Part shown: piece after piece, positions 1-7,239 of the stretch
How the letters are laid out: each line of letters opens with the position of its first letter
How positions within the stretch are numbered: position 1 is the stretch's first letter
Assembly (NCBI GenBank): GCA_964370005.1
Contig: CAYJGR010000054.1
Coordinates: 1 to 16,559 of the forward strand
Direction: 5' to 3'
From: Heteroruminococcus sp964370005
GTDB lineage: Bacteria > Bacillota > Clostridia > Oscillospirales > Ruminococcaceae
DNA length: 16,559 nt
The notes under the pieces: model-generated
The model's input: the letters and a program-made list of their open reading frames with translations, nothing else
Told to the model about the DNA's origin: nothing
The model's database searches: none
Made by a program: the position numbers and the translations under genes

Positions 1-66
1 GGGGTAGAGTTTTTGTTCAAACTTTTTTCAAAAAGTTTGTGGGGTTCGGGGCAAATCCCTGAGGCC
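1..66. repeat. Possible dispersed-repeat fragment with perfect hairpin
   Basis: A perfect inverted repeat (CAAACTTTTT at 18-27, AAAAAGTTTG at 30-39, two-base loop) is followed by a G/C-rich tail (41-64) in which GGG and CCC can form a second small stem. This layout resembles short intergenic repeats scattered through many clostridial genomes, but that comparison is from memory and the copy number cannot be seen here. The first hairpin could instead be the terminator of a gene lying to the left of the window. The stretch 67-200 is AT-rich and shows nothing recognisable. Confidence 0.35.
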
Positions 67-201
67 TTATGTGGACACAGGTAAAAATTAAACCCAACCT
101 GCTTAAACTGCCAAAAATAGGCAAATAATAAAATGAAACACTACACAAAAATGTAAATTCCATATGCAAAAAAAATCTTTTTGAGAGTACGATTTTGTCA
201 C

Positions 202-230
202 TTTTATTTTTGTATCATCCGTGGTATAAT
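202..230 (+). promoter_or_regulatory. Putative extended -10 promoter of murA
   Basis: A consensus TATAAT at 225-230 is preceded by TG at the extended -10 position (222-223). The hexamer 17 bases upstream (202-207, TTTTAT) is a poor -35, as expected for an extended -10 promoter. Transcription would start near 237 and give a leader of about 60 bases. That leader holds a weak A/T-only hairpin (241-260) and the murA ribosome-binding site. Confidence 0.6.
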
Positions 231-299
231 AACCAAGGCATAAAAAAATCTTGTTTTTTAAGCTGTTATACATTTCACCTCAGAGGGGAGGGGTAAATT

Positions 300-1592
300 T
301 TGGAAAAACTTTTGATAGACGGAGGACATCCGCTTGCGGGCGAGGTGGAAATCAGCGGTGCTAAGAATGCGGCCGTGGCTATAATTCCCGCTACACTGCT
401 TGCCCGTGGTGTCTGTGTTATTGAAAACATTCCAAACATCAGCGATGTGACAGCATTGTTTCGTATATTGACCGAACTCGGTGCGAGCGTACGTATAATA
501 GACAAGCTCACCGCCGAAATCGATACCACTAACATAACCGAGCCGGTGGTGCCATATGAACTGACCCGCATCATGAGAGCGTCATACTATTTCTTAGGGG
601 GACTGCTGGGGCGTTGTAACAAGGCCAGTGTCTCTATGCCGGGTGGTTGCCACTTCGGTGTGCGTCCCATAAATCTGCACATACTGGGTTTTGAGTCTAT
701 GGGTGCGCAGGTGTCTATAGATGCCGGTATGATAAATGCCAAAGCCAAAAATCTCACAGGCGCACACATATATTTTGATCAGGTGTCGGTGGGGGCGACT
801 ATCAATCTTATGTTGGCAGCAGTGCGTGCAAATGGTCTCACAGTGCTCGAAAATGCCGCAAAAGAACCCCACATAGTTGACCTTGCAAACTTTCTAAACT
901 CTATGGGCGCCGATGTACGTGGTGCGGGCACCGATGTGATAAAGATTAACGGTGTGGACATGATGCACGGAACCACCTACAGCATAATACCTGACCAAAT
1001 CGAGGCCGGCACATATATGGCGGCGGCAGCGGCGGCTGGTGGCGATGTTTTGATAAAGAACGTCATACCAAAACATCTCGAGGCCATCACAACCAAACTC
1101 GAGGCGGCCGGCGCAGAGGTCACAGTATATGACGATGCGGTCAGAGTGTGTCGGGATAAAGATGTACCGCTTCAAAGCACCAATATAAAAACCATGCCTC
1201 ATCCGGGCTTTCCCACCGATATGCAGCCCCAACTCACGGCGGTGCTCACCTCGGCCGACGGCACAAGTATTGTGACCGAGGGCGTATGGGATAACCGTTT
1301 TAGGTATGTGGACGAGCTGGTGCGACTTGGCGCTAACATTCAGGTGGATGGCAAGGTGGCAGTGGTTATGGGGCCGTCCAAGCTCACGGGTGCACCGGTT
1401 AAGGCGACAGATTTGCGTGGCGGGGCGGCGGTGGTTATTGCGGCACTTGCGGCCACAGGCACGACCGAGGTAGAGGATATAGATCATATTGAGCGGGGAT
1501 ACGACGACTTGGTGGGCAAACTGACAGCACTTGGTGCCAATATTACTCGCCGATATTTCCCCGATGATGAAGAGATGCCCAAGGCACTGTAA
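300..1592 (+). CDS. murA: UDP-N-acetylglucosamine 1-carboxyvinyltransferase (MurA)
   Basis: MurA transfers enolpyruvate from phosphoenolpyruvate to UDP-GlcNAc, the first committed step of peptidoglycan synthesis, in the cytoplasm. The 430-residue product is close to the usual family length of about 420. Visible hallmarks are the substrate-binding Lys22-Asn23 in the ISGAKNA motif, the active-site loop PGGCHFGVRP with the cysteine at 117 that reacts with PEP, and a PTDMQ segment carrying the catalytic aspartate. The cysteine predicts fosfomycin sensitivity, because Asp at this place confers resistance. The start is a TTG at 300, chosen because GGAGG (287-291) lies 8 bases upstream and the protein then begins just as the family does. 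Firmicutes often carry two paralogues (MurA and MurZ), and which one this is cannot be told from the sequence. It is the first gene of the window and has its own promoter. Confidence 0.96.
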   Translation: MEKLLIDGGHPLAGEVEISGAKNAAVAIIPATLLARGVCVIENIPNISDVTALFRILTELGASVRIIDKLTAEIDTTNITEPVVPYELTRIMRASYYFLGGLLGRCNKASVSMPGGCHFGVRPINLHILGFESMGAQVSIDAGMINAKAKNLTGAHIYFDQVSVGATINLMLAAVRANGLTVLENAAKEPHIVDLANFLNSMGADVRGAGTDVIKINGVDMMHGTTYSIIPDQIEAGTYMAAAAAAGGDVLIKNVIPKHLEAITTKLEAAGAEVTVYDDAVRVCRDKDVPLQSTNIKTMPHPGFPTDMQPQLTAVLTSADGTSIVTEGVWDNRFRYVDELVRLGANIQVDGKVAVVMGPSKLTGAPVKATDLRGGAAVVIAALAATGTTEVEDIDHIERGYDDLVGKLTALGANITRRYFPDDEEMPKAL

Positions 1593-1619
1593 TTTTTGGG
1601 TAGCTAACAGAGGTGTTTT

Positions 1620-1649
1620 GGGGGCTTCATGGAGGCTCCCTTTGCCTTT
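1620..1649 (+). terminator. Hairpin after murA, possible weak terminator
   Basis: Positions 1620-1628 pair with 1632-1640 (nine pairs, two of them G-U), leaving a three-base loop ATG at 1629-1631. An interrupted T stretch (1641-1649) follows. The T tract is poor, so termination may be partial and the downstream genes may still be read through from the murA promoter. The loop ATG opens an in-frame N-terminal extension of the next gene, and its burial in a hairpin is one reason to reject that start. Confidence 0.4.
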
Positions 1650-1670
1650 GGGGCGATATTTGTTACTTTA

Positions 1671-1675
1671 GGAGA
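1671..1675 (+). promoter_or_regulatory. Ribosome-binding site fixing the start of the WalJ-like gene
   Basis: GGAGA stands 4 bases before the ATG at 1680. The in-frame ATG at 1629 has no comparable site, so 1680 is the better start. Confidence 0.65.
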
Positions 1676-1679
1676 CGCA

Positions 1680-2468
1680 ATGGCGAAATTTTGTGCATTA
1701 TACAGTAGCAGTAGTGGCAACAGTTTTTATGTGGGCTCGGGGGGGAGTGGCCTACTCATAGATGCGGGGATGAGTTGCAAGGCTATTCTCACCGCTCTGG
1801 GCGAAAAAAAGCTGGATGCCGATACATTGACAGGCATTTTGATAACACATGAACATATAGATCACGTCAAGGGTCTAAATGTTTTACTTAAAAAATATAA
1901 ATTGCCGGTTTTTGCCTCGGCCGGTACATGTGACTGTTTGGTGAGGACAAACCTTGTGCCACCCGATGCCGACATAAGGGTGATAAGGGGCAAGGTAGAG
2001 GTAGGTGGCATGAGGGTTACCCCATTTGCCACCCCGCATGATGCCGTTGAGCCACTTGGTTTTATCATAGAAACGGTGCAGGGAGAAAAAATAGGTATAG
2101 CGACCGACCTTGGACATATAACCCCCGAGGTGGAAAAAGCTCTGACGGGATGCACATTGGTAGCTATAGAGTCCAACTACGATGATTTCAGTTTACGGTG
2201 TAGCAGTTATCCCGAGTTTCTCAAAGAGCGTGTGGCCTCACAGTGGGGACACCTTTCGAATGCATGTTGCGCCACCCAGTGCGAAAAACTTATAGGCAGT
2301 GGCACCACACGCATTGTGTTGTGCCACCTCAGCAAGGAGAACAACACCCCGACACTGGCTAAAGAATCGGTGATAGAAAAGCTTATGGGGGCAGGCTTTG
2401 AAGAGGATAGGGATTACATATTGCAGGTGGCCTCAAGGAGTGGCAAGTCAGCGGTTATAACGATTTAA
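1680..2468 (+). CDS. walJ: Metallo-beta-lactamase-fold hydrolase, WalJ/YycJ-like
   Basis: A 262-residue cytoplasmic protein of the metallo-beta-lactamase superfamily. Metal-binding residues are visible in HEHIDH at residues 57-62, in the later TPHDAVEPLG, in the ATDLGH segment with its bridging aspartate, and in CHLSKENN near the C-terminus. The N-terminal LYSSSSGNSFYV is typical of the YycJ/WalJ group. In Bacillus relatives this group is encoded with the WalRK cell-wall regulators and has been linked to coordinating wall growth and DNA processes. Its biochemical substrate is not firmly settled, although an exonuclease-like role has been proposed. Here it sits between murA and rlmH rather than beside walRK. 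The closeness to rlmH matches the Bacillus arrangement, which supports the assignment. No signal peptide or membrane segment is seen. The fold is certain and the specific name is an inference. Confidence 0.85.
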   Translation: MAKFCALYSSSSGNSFYVGSGGSGLLIDAGMSCKAILTALGEKKLDADTLTGILITHEHIDHVKGLNVLLKKYKLPVFASAGTCDCLVRTNLVPPDADIRVIRGKVEVGGMRVTPFATPHDAVEPLGFIIETVQGEKIGIATDLGHITPEVEKALTGCTLVAIESNYDDFSLRCSSYPEFLKERVASQWGHLSNACCATQCEKLIGSGTTRIVLCHLSKENNTPTLAKESVIEKLMGAGFEEDRDYILQVASRSGKSAVITI

Positions 2469-2499
2469 TCATACAATGCGGAAAGCGGGGAAATTTCGC

Positions 2500-2982
2500 T
2501 TGCAAAACATTTTGATAGTGACAGTGGGCAAGCTGAGTGAAACATGGTGGCAACAGGCTGCCGCTGAGTACTTAAAACGTCTTGCGGGGTACTGCAAAAT
2601 AAACCTCGTAGAGATAGCTGAACACCGCCTACCCCGTGACCCATCGCCGGCACAGATTGAGGAGGGTTTGGCAGTCGAGGGTGAGAAAATACTCGACTGC
2701 ATACCAAAGGGGAGCTTTGTGGTACCCATGTGTATAGAGGGTAAAACCATTTCGTCCGAGGCATTATCGCAGAGGATATCCGAGCTTGGGGTACAGGGGC
2801 GCAATCACATTACGTTTATCATCGGGGGTTCGTTTGGATTGTGGGAGAAGGTGAAATTGCGGGGGGATTTGCGCCTGTCGGTTTCGCCTATGACATTTCC
2901 TCACCAATTGGCCAGAGTGATGCTACTCGAACAACTGTACCGTGCATTTGCCATAAATAGTGGCAGCAAGTACCACAAATAA
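2500..2982 (+). CDS. rlmH: 23S rRNA (pseudouridine1915-N3)-methyltransferase RlmH
   Basis: RlmH is a SPOUT-class enzyme that uses S-adenosylmethionine to methylate pseudouridine 1915 (E. coli numbering) in helix 69 of 23S rRNA, acting on assembled 70S ribosomes. The trefoil-knot signature is clear: ITFIIGGSFG at about residues 104-113, then HQLARVMLLEQLYRAF at 135-150, ending in the hallmark YHK. The TTG at 2500 gives 160 residues against the usual 159 and has a G-rich site about 9 bases upstream (2487-2490). An ATG at 2476 would add eight residues absent from the family and has no good ribosome-binding site. The gene begins 31 bases after the WalJ-like gene, so the two are probably co-transcribed. 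The 3' end is intact and shows no sign of the staphylococcal-cassette type of insertion known at rlmH. Confidence 0.95.
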   Translation: MQNILIVTVGKLSETWWQQAAAEYLKRLAGYCKINLVEIAEHRLPRDPSPAQIEEGLAVEGEKILDCIPKGSFVVPMCIEGKTISSEALSQRISELGVQGRNHITFIIGGSFGLWEKVKLRGDLRLSVSPMTFPHQLARVMLLEQLYRAFAINSGSKYHK

Positions 2983-3005
2983 CCCAAAATCAGGGGAGAA
3001 GTGAC

Positions 3006-3716
3006 ATGAGCGAGATATTAATGACATGTAAATCCTGTGGACAGAGTTTTTCGGTGCAGGGGGGCGCAGTGCAGGTGTTTTGTACCTACTGTGGAACCCC
3101 GCATGACACAGCAGGGCACAAGGATAGCCCAGAACTTACAAGTCTGTTAGGTGGAATGATATTAGCCACCGAGCGCAAAGCAAAACTCCAACAATACATA
3201 CAGCAGCATCCCGACGACCAAAATGCCCGCAATCTTGAGCGGATATTTGGGGTGCGGTATCAGCCCGCCAACCGCAAGGCAACCGAATACTACGACACGT
3301 TCCTGCGCCTGTGGTTTGATTTGATTATCCAGGCCTCCAATCCCAAGGCCAAGGCTATACGCAAACAGATAACAAAGTTTTTCGGGGCGGGAGAGGTTGC
3401 ACAGCTTTTAAGCGAGCAAAAAGAATTGTTACAACAGGAGCTAATCCATGCCGTTGAGATATATTTCATCTCCTGCAAAAACGACAAAAAATATACAAGC
3501 TTTATGTTTGGACTCAAAAGCATGACCTCTGATGAGATAAGCAAAAAAGCGGCTCATGAGGCAGTTTTAGCCGGCATAGTGATGACAAATATTCTGGATG
3601 ACAATGTGGCGACCGATATACTACAAACGGCGGCCAAGCAAGGGTTTTTAAGAGCATTCCCCGAGGGTCATGCAGCTTGGAATGAGAAATACAATCAGTT
3701 GGTACAAAATCATTAG
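3006..3716 (+). CDS. Zinc-ribbon protein of unknown function
   Basis: A 236-residue soluble protein. The N-terminus is a compact zinc ribbon with two CxxC knuckles, C8/C11 and C26/C29, separated by 14 residues. The remainder (about 60-236) looks mostly alpha-helical, with a central stretch rich in Lys and Gln, and holds no enzymatic motif that I recognise. There is no signal peptide or membrane segment, so it should be cytoplasmic. The ATG has a good site (GGGGAG, 2993-2998) at 7-base spacing and starts 23 bases after rlmH, suggesting co-transcription. Zinc ribbons of this form occur in translation, transcription and protein-scaffolding contexts. The neighbourhood of ribosome-modification and cell-wall genes does not decide between these. 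The family looks familiar from clostridial genomes as an uncharacterised protein; I do not assign a function. Confidence 0.85.
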   Translation: MSEILMTCKSCGQSFSVQGGAVQVFCTYCGTPHDTAGHKDSPELTSLLGGMILATERKAKLQQYIQQHPDDQNARNLERIFGVRYQPANRKATEYYDTFLRLWFDLIIQASNPKAKAIRKQITKFFGAGEVAQLLSEQKELLQQELIHAVEIYFISCKNDKKYTSFMFGLKSMTSDEISKKAAHEAVLAGIVMTNILDDNVATDILQTAAKQGFLRAFPEGHAAWNEKYNQLVQNH

Positions 3717-3743
3717 CACGTAAAACATTGCGAGAGGCTGTAA

Positions 3744-5159
3744 ATGAGAATACCTGTAGGAAAAACAATAAAAAAACTTATATTTATATTATTGACTGTT
3801 ATATTGTCGGTGGTGATGTCTCTTTATGCGTTAGCTGTTTCCCCCACCGAAGGTTTGAGCACCCCTGTTACGCTGATAATGGACGCCGATACAGGGCAGG
3901 TGCTCTACCAAAGCGGTATGAACGAGCGCATGTATCCCGCCAGTATAACAAAGATTATGACGGCACTGCTCACCCTTGAGCATGTACAGACAGACGAAAT
4001 AATGACCATGTCACGTGAGGCCACACACTCATTGGTGGCCGGTGCCTCTCACATAGCACTCACCACCGATGAACGCATATCGGTGTTGGATGGACTGTAT
4101 GCACTGATGCTCCCCTCGGCCAACGATGCCGCCAATGGCTTGGCCGAGCATGTGAGTGGTAGTATGGATGATTTTAATATTCTCATGAATGAGAGGGCGC
4201 AGGACCTTGGGGCGACCGGCACAAATTTTTCTAACGCCCATGGGCTTTATGAGAGTGACCACTATACCACCGCCCATGACATGGCACTTATAACACAACA
4301 AGCTATAAAAGACCCATTGTTTTGTGAGATTTGGGGGACACTCGAGCACACAATCCCCGCCACAAACCTAAACTACGAGCGTGATTATATACGCACTCAG
4401 GTGGATATGCTAAACCCCGATAGCCGATATTATTACCCCGATTGTACAGGGGGAAAAATGGGCTGGGTACCCCAGTCCAAGTATACAGCTGTGATGACAG
4501 CCGAGCGGGATGGACGCACCCTCATAGGGGTGCTTATGGGCAACGATAGAGAAAGTGATTTGTTTGAGGATGCGATATATCTGTTTGATTATGCGTTTGA
4601 GAACACGGCGCTTGTCACACTCACGGCTGACGATATCGGCACACGCACAGCCACGGCATACGAGGGTGATATGCCAATGTTGGAACTGAGTTACGGCGGA
4701 GATATCCCGCTATGGCTTGACTCGAATGTAAGTGTAGAGGATATAGAAATTTTGTGGGATATACAAAATGTGCAGACATATATGCAGGTGGAGGAATTTG
4801 CAAGGGTGGTACTAAGCCTCGGGGGCGACCATGACAGCGGGCAGTACAGCAAGCTGGGGGTATTTGAGGTTCCTCTGACACAGCAAGAAATACTGGGCGT
4901 GTCACAGAGCGTCGAAGGTGATATGGCGGGTATTATGGCGAGGGTGGCTACACCCGGCGGCATAGCACTTGTACTGCTGTGTGTCGCAGTGGTAGGGTAT
5001 ATTCTGTGGTGCAAGGTGTTTCGAAGAATATATATGGTGAACCAACGCAAAAAACGCAAGGAGAGACGGCGCACCACAGCCGACCAGGGAGCGGTTTACG
5101 TAGGTGTCGTGGACTTGCCAAAACGCCCAAGCAAAATGAGACCATACAAAAGTCGATAA
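3744..5159 (+). CDS. Serine-type D-Ala-D-Ala carboxypeptidase (peptidase S11, DacF-like)
   Basis: A penicillin-binding protein of the S11 family that trims the terminal D-Ala of peptidoglycan stem peptides outside the cytoplasmic membrane. Residues 1-31 form a signal peptide or anchor with a basic start and a hydrophobic core. The catalytic SxxK box is S67-I-T-K70 and the SxN box is S125-A-N127. The third box, normally KTG, reads K238-M-G240 (codon ATG at 4458), an unusual change in the beta-3 strand that binds substrate. A second membrane segment lies at about 404-425, followed by a strongly basic cytoplasmic tail of roughly 45 residues. Family members usually end in an amphipathic helix instead. 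The product is 471 residues, longer than the typical 380-440. The ATG is preceded by GAGAGG (3732-3737). The gene is followed 55 bases later by another membrane-anchored secreted protein. Family assignment is sure; full activity is less so. Confidence 0.92.
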   Translation: MRIPVGKTIKKLIFILLTVILSVVMSLYALAVSPTEGLSTPVTLIMDADTGQVLYQSGMNERMYPASITKIMTALLTLEHVQTDEIMTMSREATHSLVAGASHIALTTDERISVLDGLYALMLPSANDAANGLAEHVSGSMDDFNILMNERAQDLGATGTNFSNAHGLYESDHYTTAHDMALITQQAIKDPLFCEIWGTLEHTIPATNLNYERDYIRTQVDMLNPDSRYYYPDCTGGKMGWVPQSKYTAVMTAERDGRTLIGVLMGNDRESDLFEDAIYLFDYAFENTALVTLTADDIGTRTATAYEGDMPMLELSYGGDIPLWLDSNVSVEDIEILWDIQNVQTYMQVEEFARVVLSLGGDHDSGQYSKLGVFEVPLTQQEILGVSQSVEGDMAGIMARVATPGGIALVLLCVAVVGYILWCKVFRRIYMVNQRKKRKERRRTTADQGAVYVGVVDLPKRPSKMRPYKSR

Positions 5160-5214
5160 TGACAAGCCATAGGATGATAGACAAAAAAACAAACGAAAGT
5201 AGGTTTGACAGCAT

Positions 5215-6126
5215 ATGAAAAAGCGGTTGATAGCTCTTATGATGGCGGTATGGATGATGACACTTTTACTCACCCCCGCACTGGCCACCCAAAGTGGGTC
5301 GCAGTCTTCACAGAGCGAGAGCGAAAGCGATACGAGCGAGGAGTCCGGCACCACCGAGGAGGAAACCTCCCAGAGTGCGAGTGAGTCCGAAAGCGAGGCT
5401 GAATCCGAAAGTTCACAGAGCGAGCAGGCCACACAACCGGCAGCCACAGGTTCCGATATCACCACACCGGTGGAGGACGATGACGTCATAGGTCTGCTAC
5501 TCGATGGCGCTGATTACATGAGCTTTAACGCATTGCGCGCCGTGGTGCGCTTTCAGGTGCCCGAGGAGCTAAGGGGTAAGACCCTCAAGGTCTACGATTA
5601 CCGCACAATGCCACTGCTTATAAACAATGTTGAGGATGTAGTGTCGGATGAGGAGGGGTATGTAGAAATTGTACTGCCCTCTACGGGTGATTTTGTCGTG
5701 GCCGACGTGCCCTACACCAGTGTATACCGTTTAGTGCTCGATTTGCGCTATTTGGATGAGAGTCTTTGGAGCAGTGCCAAGACCCCCGATGTGGCATTTG
5801 ATACCGATGAATACCCCATACCCGAGGGGGATTGGGTTTCGAGTATTGAGTGGCGTGAGCAGGAGGGGCTCGAGCCATTGCCCTCATTGACCGCCACCCC
5901 GGCACAGCCCGAGGAGCAGGAGCAGGAACAAAGCCAGGCCGAAAGCGGTACACAACAACCCACCGCTCCGCCCCCAACACAGCCCACCACCCCTACCCAA
6001 CCCTCGACCGATGAAGGTGACACGCTACCCACTCCGCCCCGAGATTTCCCTTGGGGCAGTTATGTGGTCATAGGGGTGTCGGCACTGCTGGGCATATTCT
6101 TGGTGGTAATGTTCCGTGCACGCTAA
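5215..6126 (+). CDS. Secreted, C-terminally anchored Ser/Glu-rich protein, unknown function
   Basis: A 303-residue product I do not recognise. Residues 1-24 are a clear signal peptide (KKR start, hydrophobic core, cleavage probable after ALA at 22-24). Residues 25-72 are low complexity, built from Ser-Glu and Ser-Gln repeats. Residues about 85-215 look like a folded, beta-rich, acidic domain. Residues 226-275 are a Pro/Gln/Thr linker of the kind that spans cell wall. Residues 282-300 form a single membrane segment ending in a short basic tail. No LPxTG sorting signal is present. It would sit outside the membrane, tethered at the C-terminus. It follows the D,D-carboxypeptidase gene by 55 bases with only a weak ribosome-binding site (around 5198-5203). 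A role in the cell envelope is inferred from that pairing and from its layout. Codon use resembles that of its neighbours. Confidence 0.8.
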   Translation: MKKRLIALMMAVWMMTLLLTPALATQSGSQSSQSESESDTSEESGTTEEETSQSASESESEAESESSQSEQATQPAATGSDITTPVEDDDVIGLLLDGADYMSFNALRAVVRFQVPEELRGKTLKVYDYRTMPLLINNVEDVVSDEEGYVEIVLPSTGDFVVADVPYTSVYRLVLDLRYLDESLWSSAKTPDVAFDTDEYPIPEGDWVSSIEWREQEGLEPLPSLTATPAQPEEQEQEQSQAESGTQQPTAPPPTQPTTPTQPSTDEGDTLPTPPRDFPWGSYVVIGVSALLGIFLVVMFRAR

Positions 6127-6139
6127 ACTTATTACAATC

Positions 6140-6147
6140 AGGGGGTG
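6140..6147 (+). promoter_or_regulatory. Ribosome-binding site fixing the mnmA start
   Basis: AGGGGGTG differs from the ideal AGGAGGTG by one base and stands 6 bases before the ATG at 6154. An alternative GTG at 6145 lies inside this site and is therefore unlikely to be the start. Confidence 0.7.
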
Positions 6148-6153
6148 AACAAC

Positions 6154-7215
6154 ATGGCGCAGGGTGTGTTGGTAGGCATGAGTGGTGGCGTTGACAGCTC
6201 GGTGACGGCGCTCATGCTACTGGGTGAGGGTTATGATGTACAGGGTGCAACCCTCAAACTGCACGATATGGGCAGTTGCGGTTCGGGACGTGATGCCGAG
6301 GATGCCCGCAATGTTTGTAATCATCTTGGTATAGCGCACCATGTTCTTGATTTTGGAGAGCTGTTTCAAAGCCGTGTGATGACCCCTTTTGCCACCTCCT
6401 ATGCACAAGGTAAAACCCCAAACCCCTGTATACTTTGTAACGGCGAGGTTAAATTCGGACGTCTGCTCCGGCAGGCCGAGGATATGGGACTTGATAAAAT
6501 CGCCACCGGCCACTATGCACGTGTGGGGTACGACAAGGGGCGAGACCGTTGGATGCTCTATAAAGCCGCCGACCCCACCAAAGATCAAACGTATGTGCTG
6601 TACATGCTCACCCAAGCACAACTGTCTAAAACGCTTTTCCCCTTAGGTGGTATGACTAAAACTAACATCCGCACCATTGCGGCCGATGCGGGGCTGACAA
6701 ACGCCGAGAAACCCGATAGCCAAGATATATGCTTTGTGCCCGATGGCGATTACGGTAGCTTTTTACAGTCCGAGATGGGAGTAGATAGCCCCCCCGGAGA
6801 TTTTGTGGACAGGCAGGGCAATATTCTCGGTCGGCACAATGGTGTGATACACTACACCATAGGCCAGCGCAGGGGGCTCGGCATAGGTTTTGGACAAAGG
6901 ATGTTTGTCACCCAAAAACAAGCCGACAACAGACAAGTGACCTTGGGTTTGGAAGAAGATTTATACGCCACTACCTGCCGTGTTGCAGGGGTAAACTGGA
7001 TTGCGATAGAGAACCTCAAAGAGCCGATGCGGGCGCAGGTCAAGGCAAGATACAGCCAAAAAGAGGTGCCGGCCACACTGCACCCCCTGTCAGATGGATA
7101 TATACAGGTGGTATTCGATGCCCCCCAACGAGCACTCACCCCCGGACAAGCCGCTGTATTTTACGATGGTGAGGCCGTGCTGGGTGGCGGTACAATTGAG
7201 GATGTTTGCGACTGA
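6154..7215 (+). CDS. mnmA: tRNA-specific 2-thiouridylase MnmA
   Basis: MnmA adenylates and then thiolates uridine 34 in the wobble position of Lys, Glu and Gln tRNAs, with sulfur passed from a cysteine desulfurase. The 353-residue cytoplasmic product carries the ATP pyrophosphatase loop SGGVDSS at residues 10-16. The catalytic cysteine pair is C95 (in NPCILCNGEVKFG) and C193 (in SQDICFVPDGDY). ATGHYAR and a C-terminal beta-barrel region beginning near GQRRGLGIGFG are also present. All expected motifs are intact and the length matches the family. The start at 6154 is set by the strong upstream site. The gene lies 27 bases after the Ser/Glu-rich gene and 24 before the ABC exporter. No cysteine desulfurase gene, a common neighbour, is seen in the window. 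Confidence 0.96.
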   Translation: MAQGVLVGMSGGVDSSVTALMLLGEGYDVQGATLKLHDMGSCGSGRDAEDARNVCNHLGIAHHVLDFGELFQSRVMTPFATSYAQGKTPNPCILCNGEVKFGRLLRQAEDMGLDKIATGHYARVGYDKGRDRWMLYKAADPTKDQTYVLYMLTQAQLSKTLFPLGGMTKTNIRTIAADAGLTNAEKPDSQDICFVPDGDYGSFLQSEMGVDSPPGDFVDRQGNILGRHNGVIHYTIGQRRGLGIGFGQRMFVTQKQADNRQVTLGLEEDLYATTCRVAGVNWIAIENLKEPMRAQVKARYSQKEVPATLHPLSDGYIQVVFDAPQRALTPGQAAVFYDGEAVLGGGTIEDVCD

Positions 7216-7239
7216 TTTTTTGATACAGAGGATGCCCTG

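Noticed and set aside
894..1487. 197-codon open frame on the - strand inside murA
   Set aside because: It lies wholly antisense to a clear murA, has no ribosome-binding site, and its product is rich in His, Cys and Arg in a way typical of shadow frames.
1629..1679. N-terminal extension of the WalJ-like protein from the ATG at 1629
   Set aside because: The ATG is in a hairpin loop without a ribosome-binding site, and the family begins at the residue encoded at 1680, which has GGAGA upstream.
2960..3005. SCC-type attachment site at the 3' end of rlmH
   Set aside because: The rlmH end is intact, but no duplicated end sequence, inverted repeats or recombinase gene follow; the next gene fits the same operon.
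4902..5489. 195-codon open frame on the - strand across the dacF-like and Ser-rich genes
   Set aside because: Its Ser-rich start is only the reverse reading of the Ser-Glu repeat tract; there is no homology signal or ribosome-binding site.
6010..6126. LPxTG sortase signal in the Ser/Glu-rich protein
   Set aside because: The closest match is LPTPP, and the tail after the hydrophobic segment is only three residues; a simple membrane anchor explains it.
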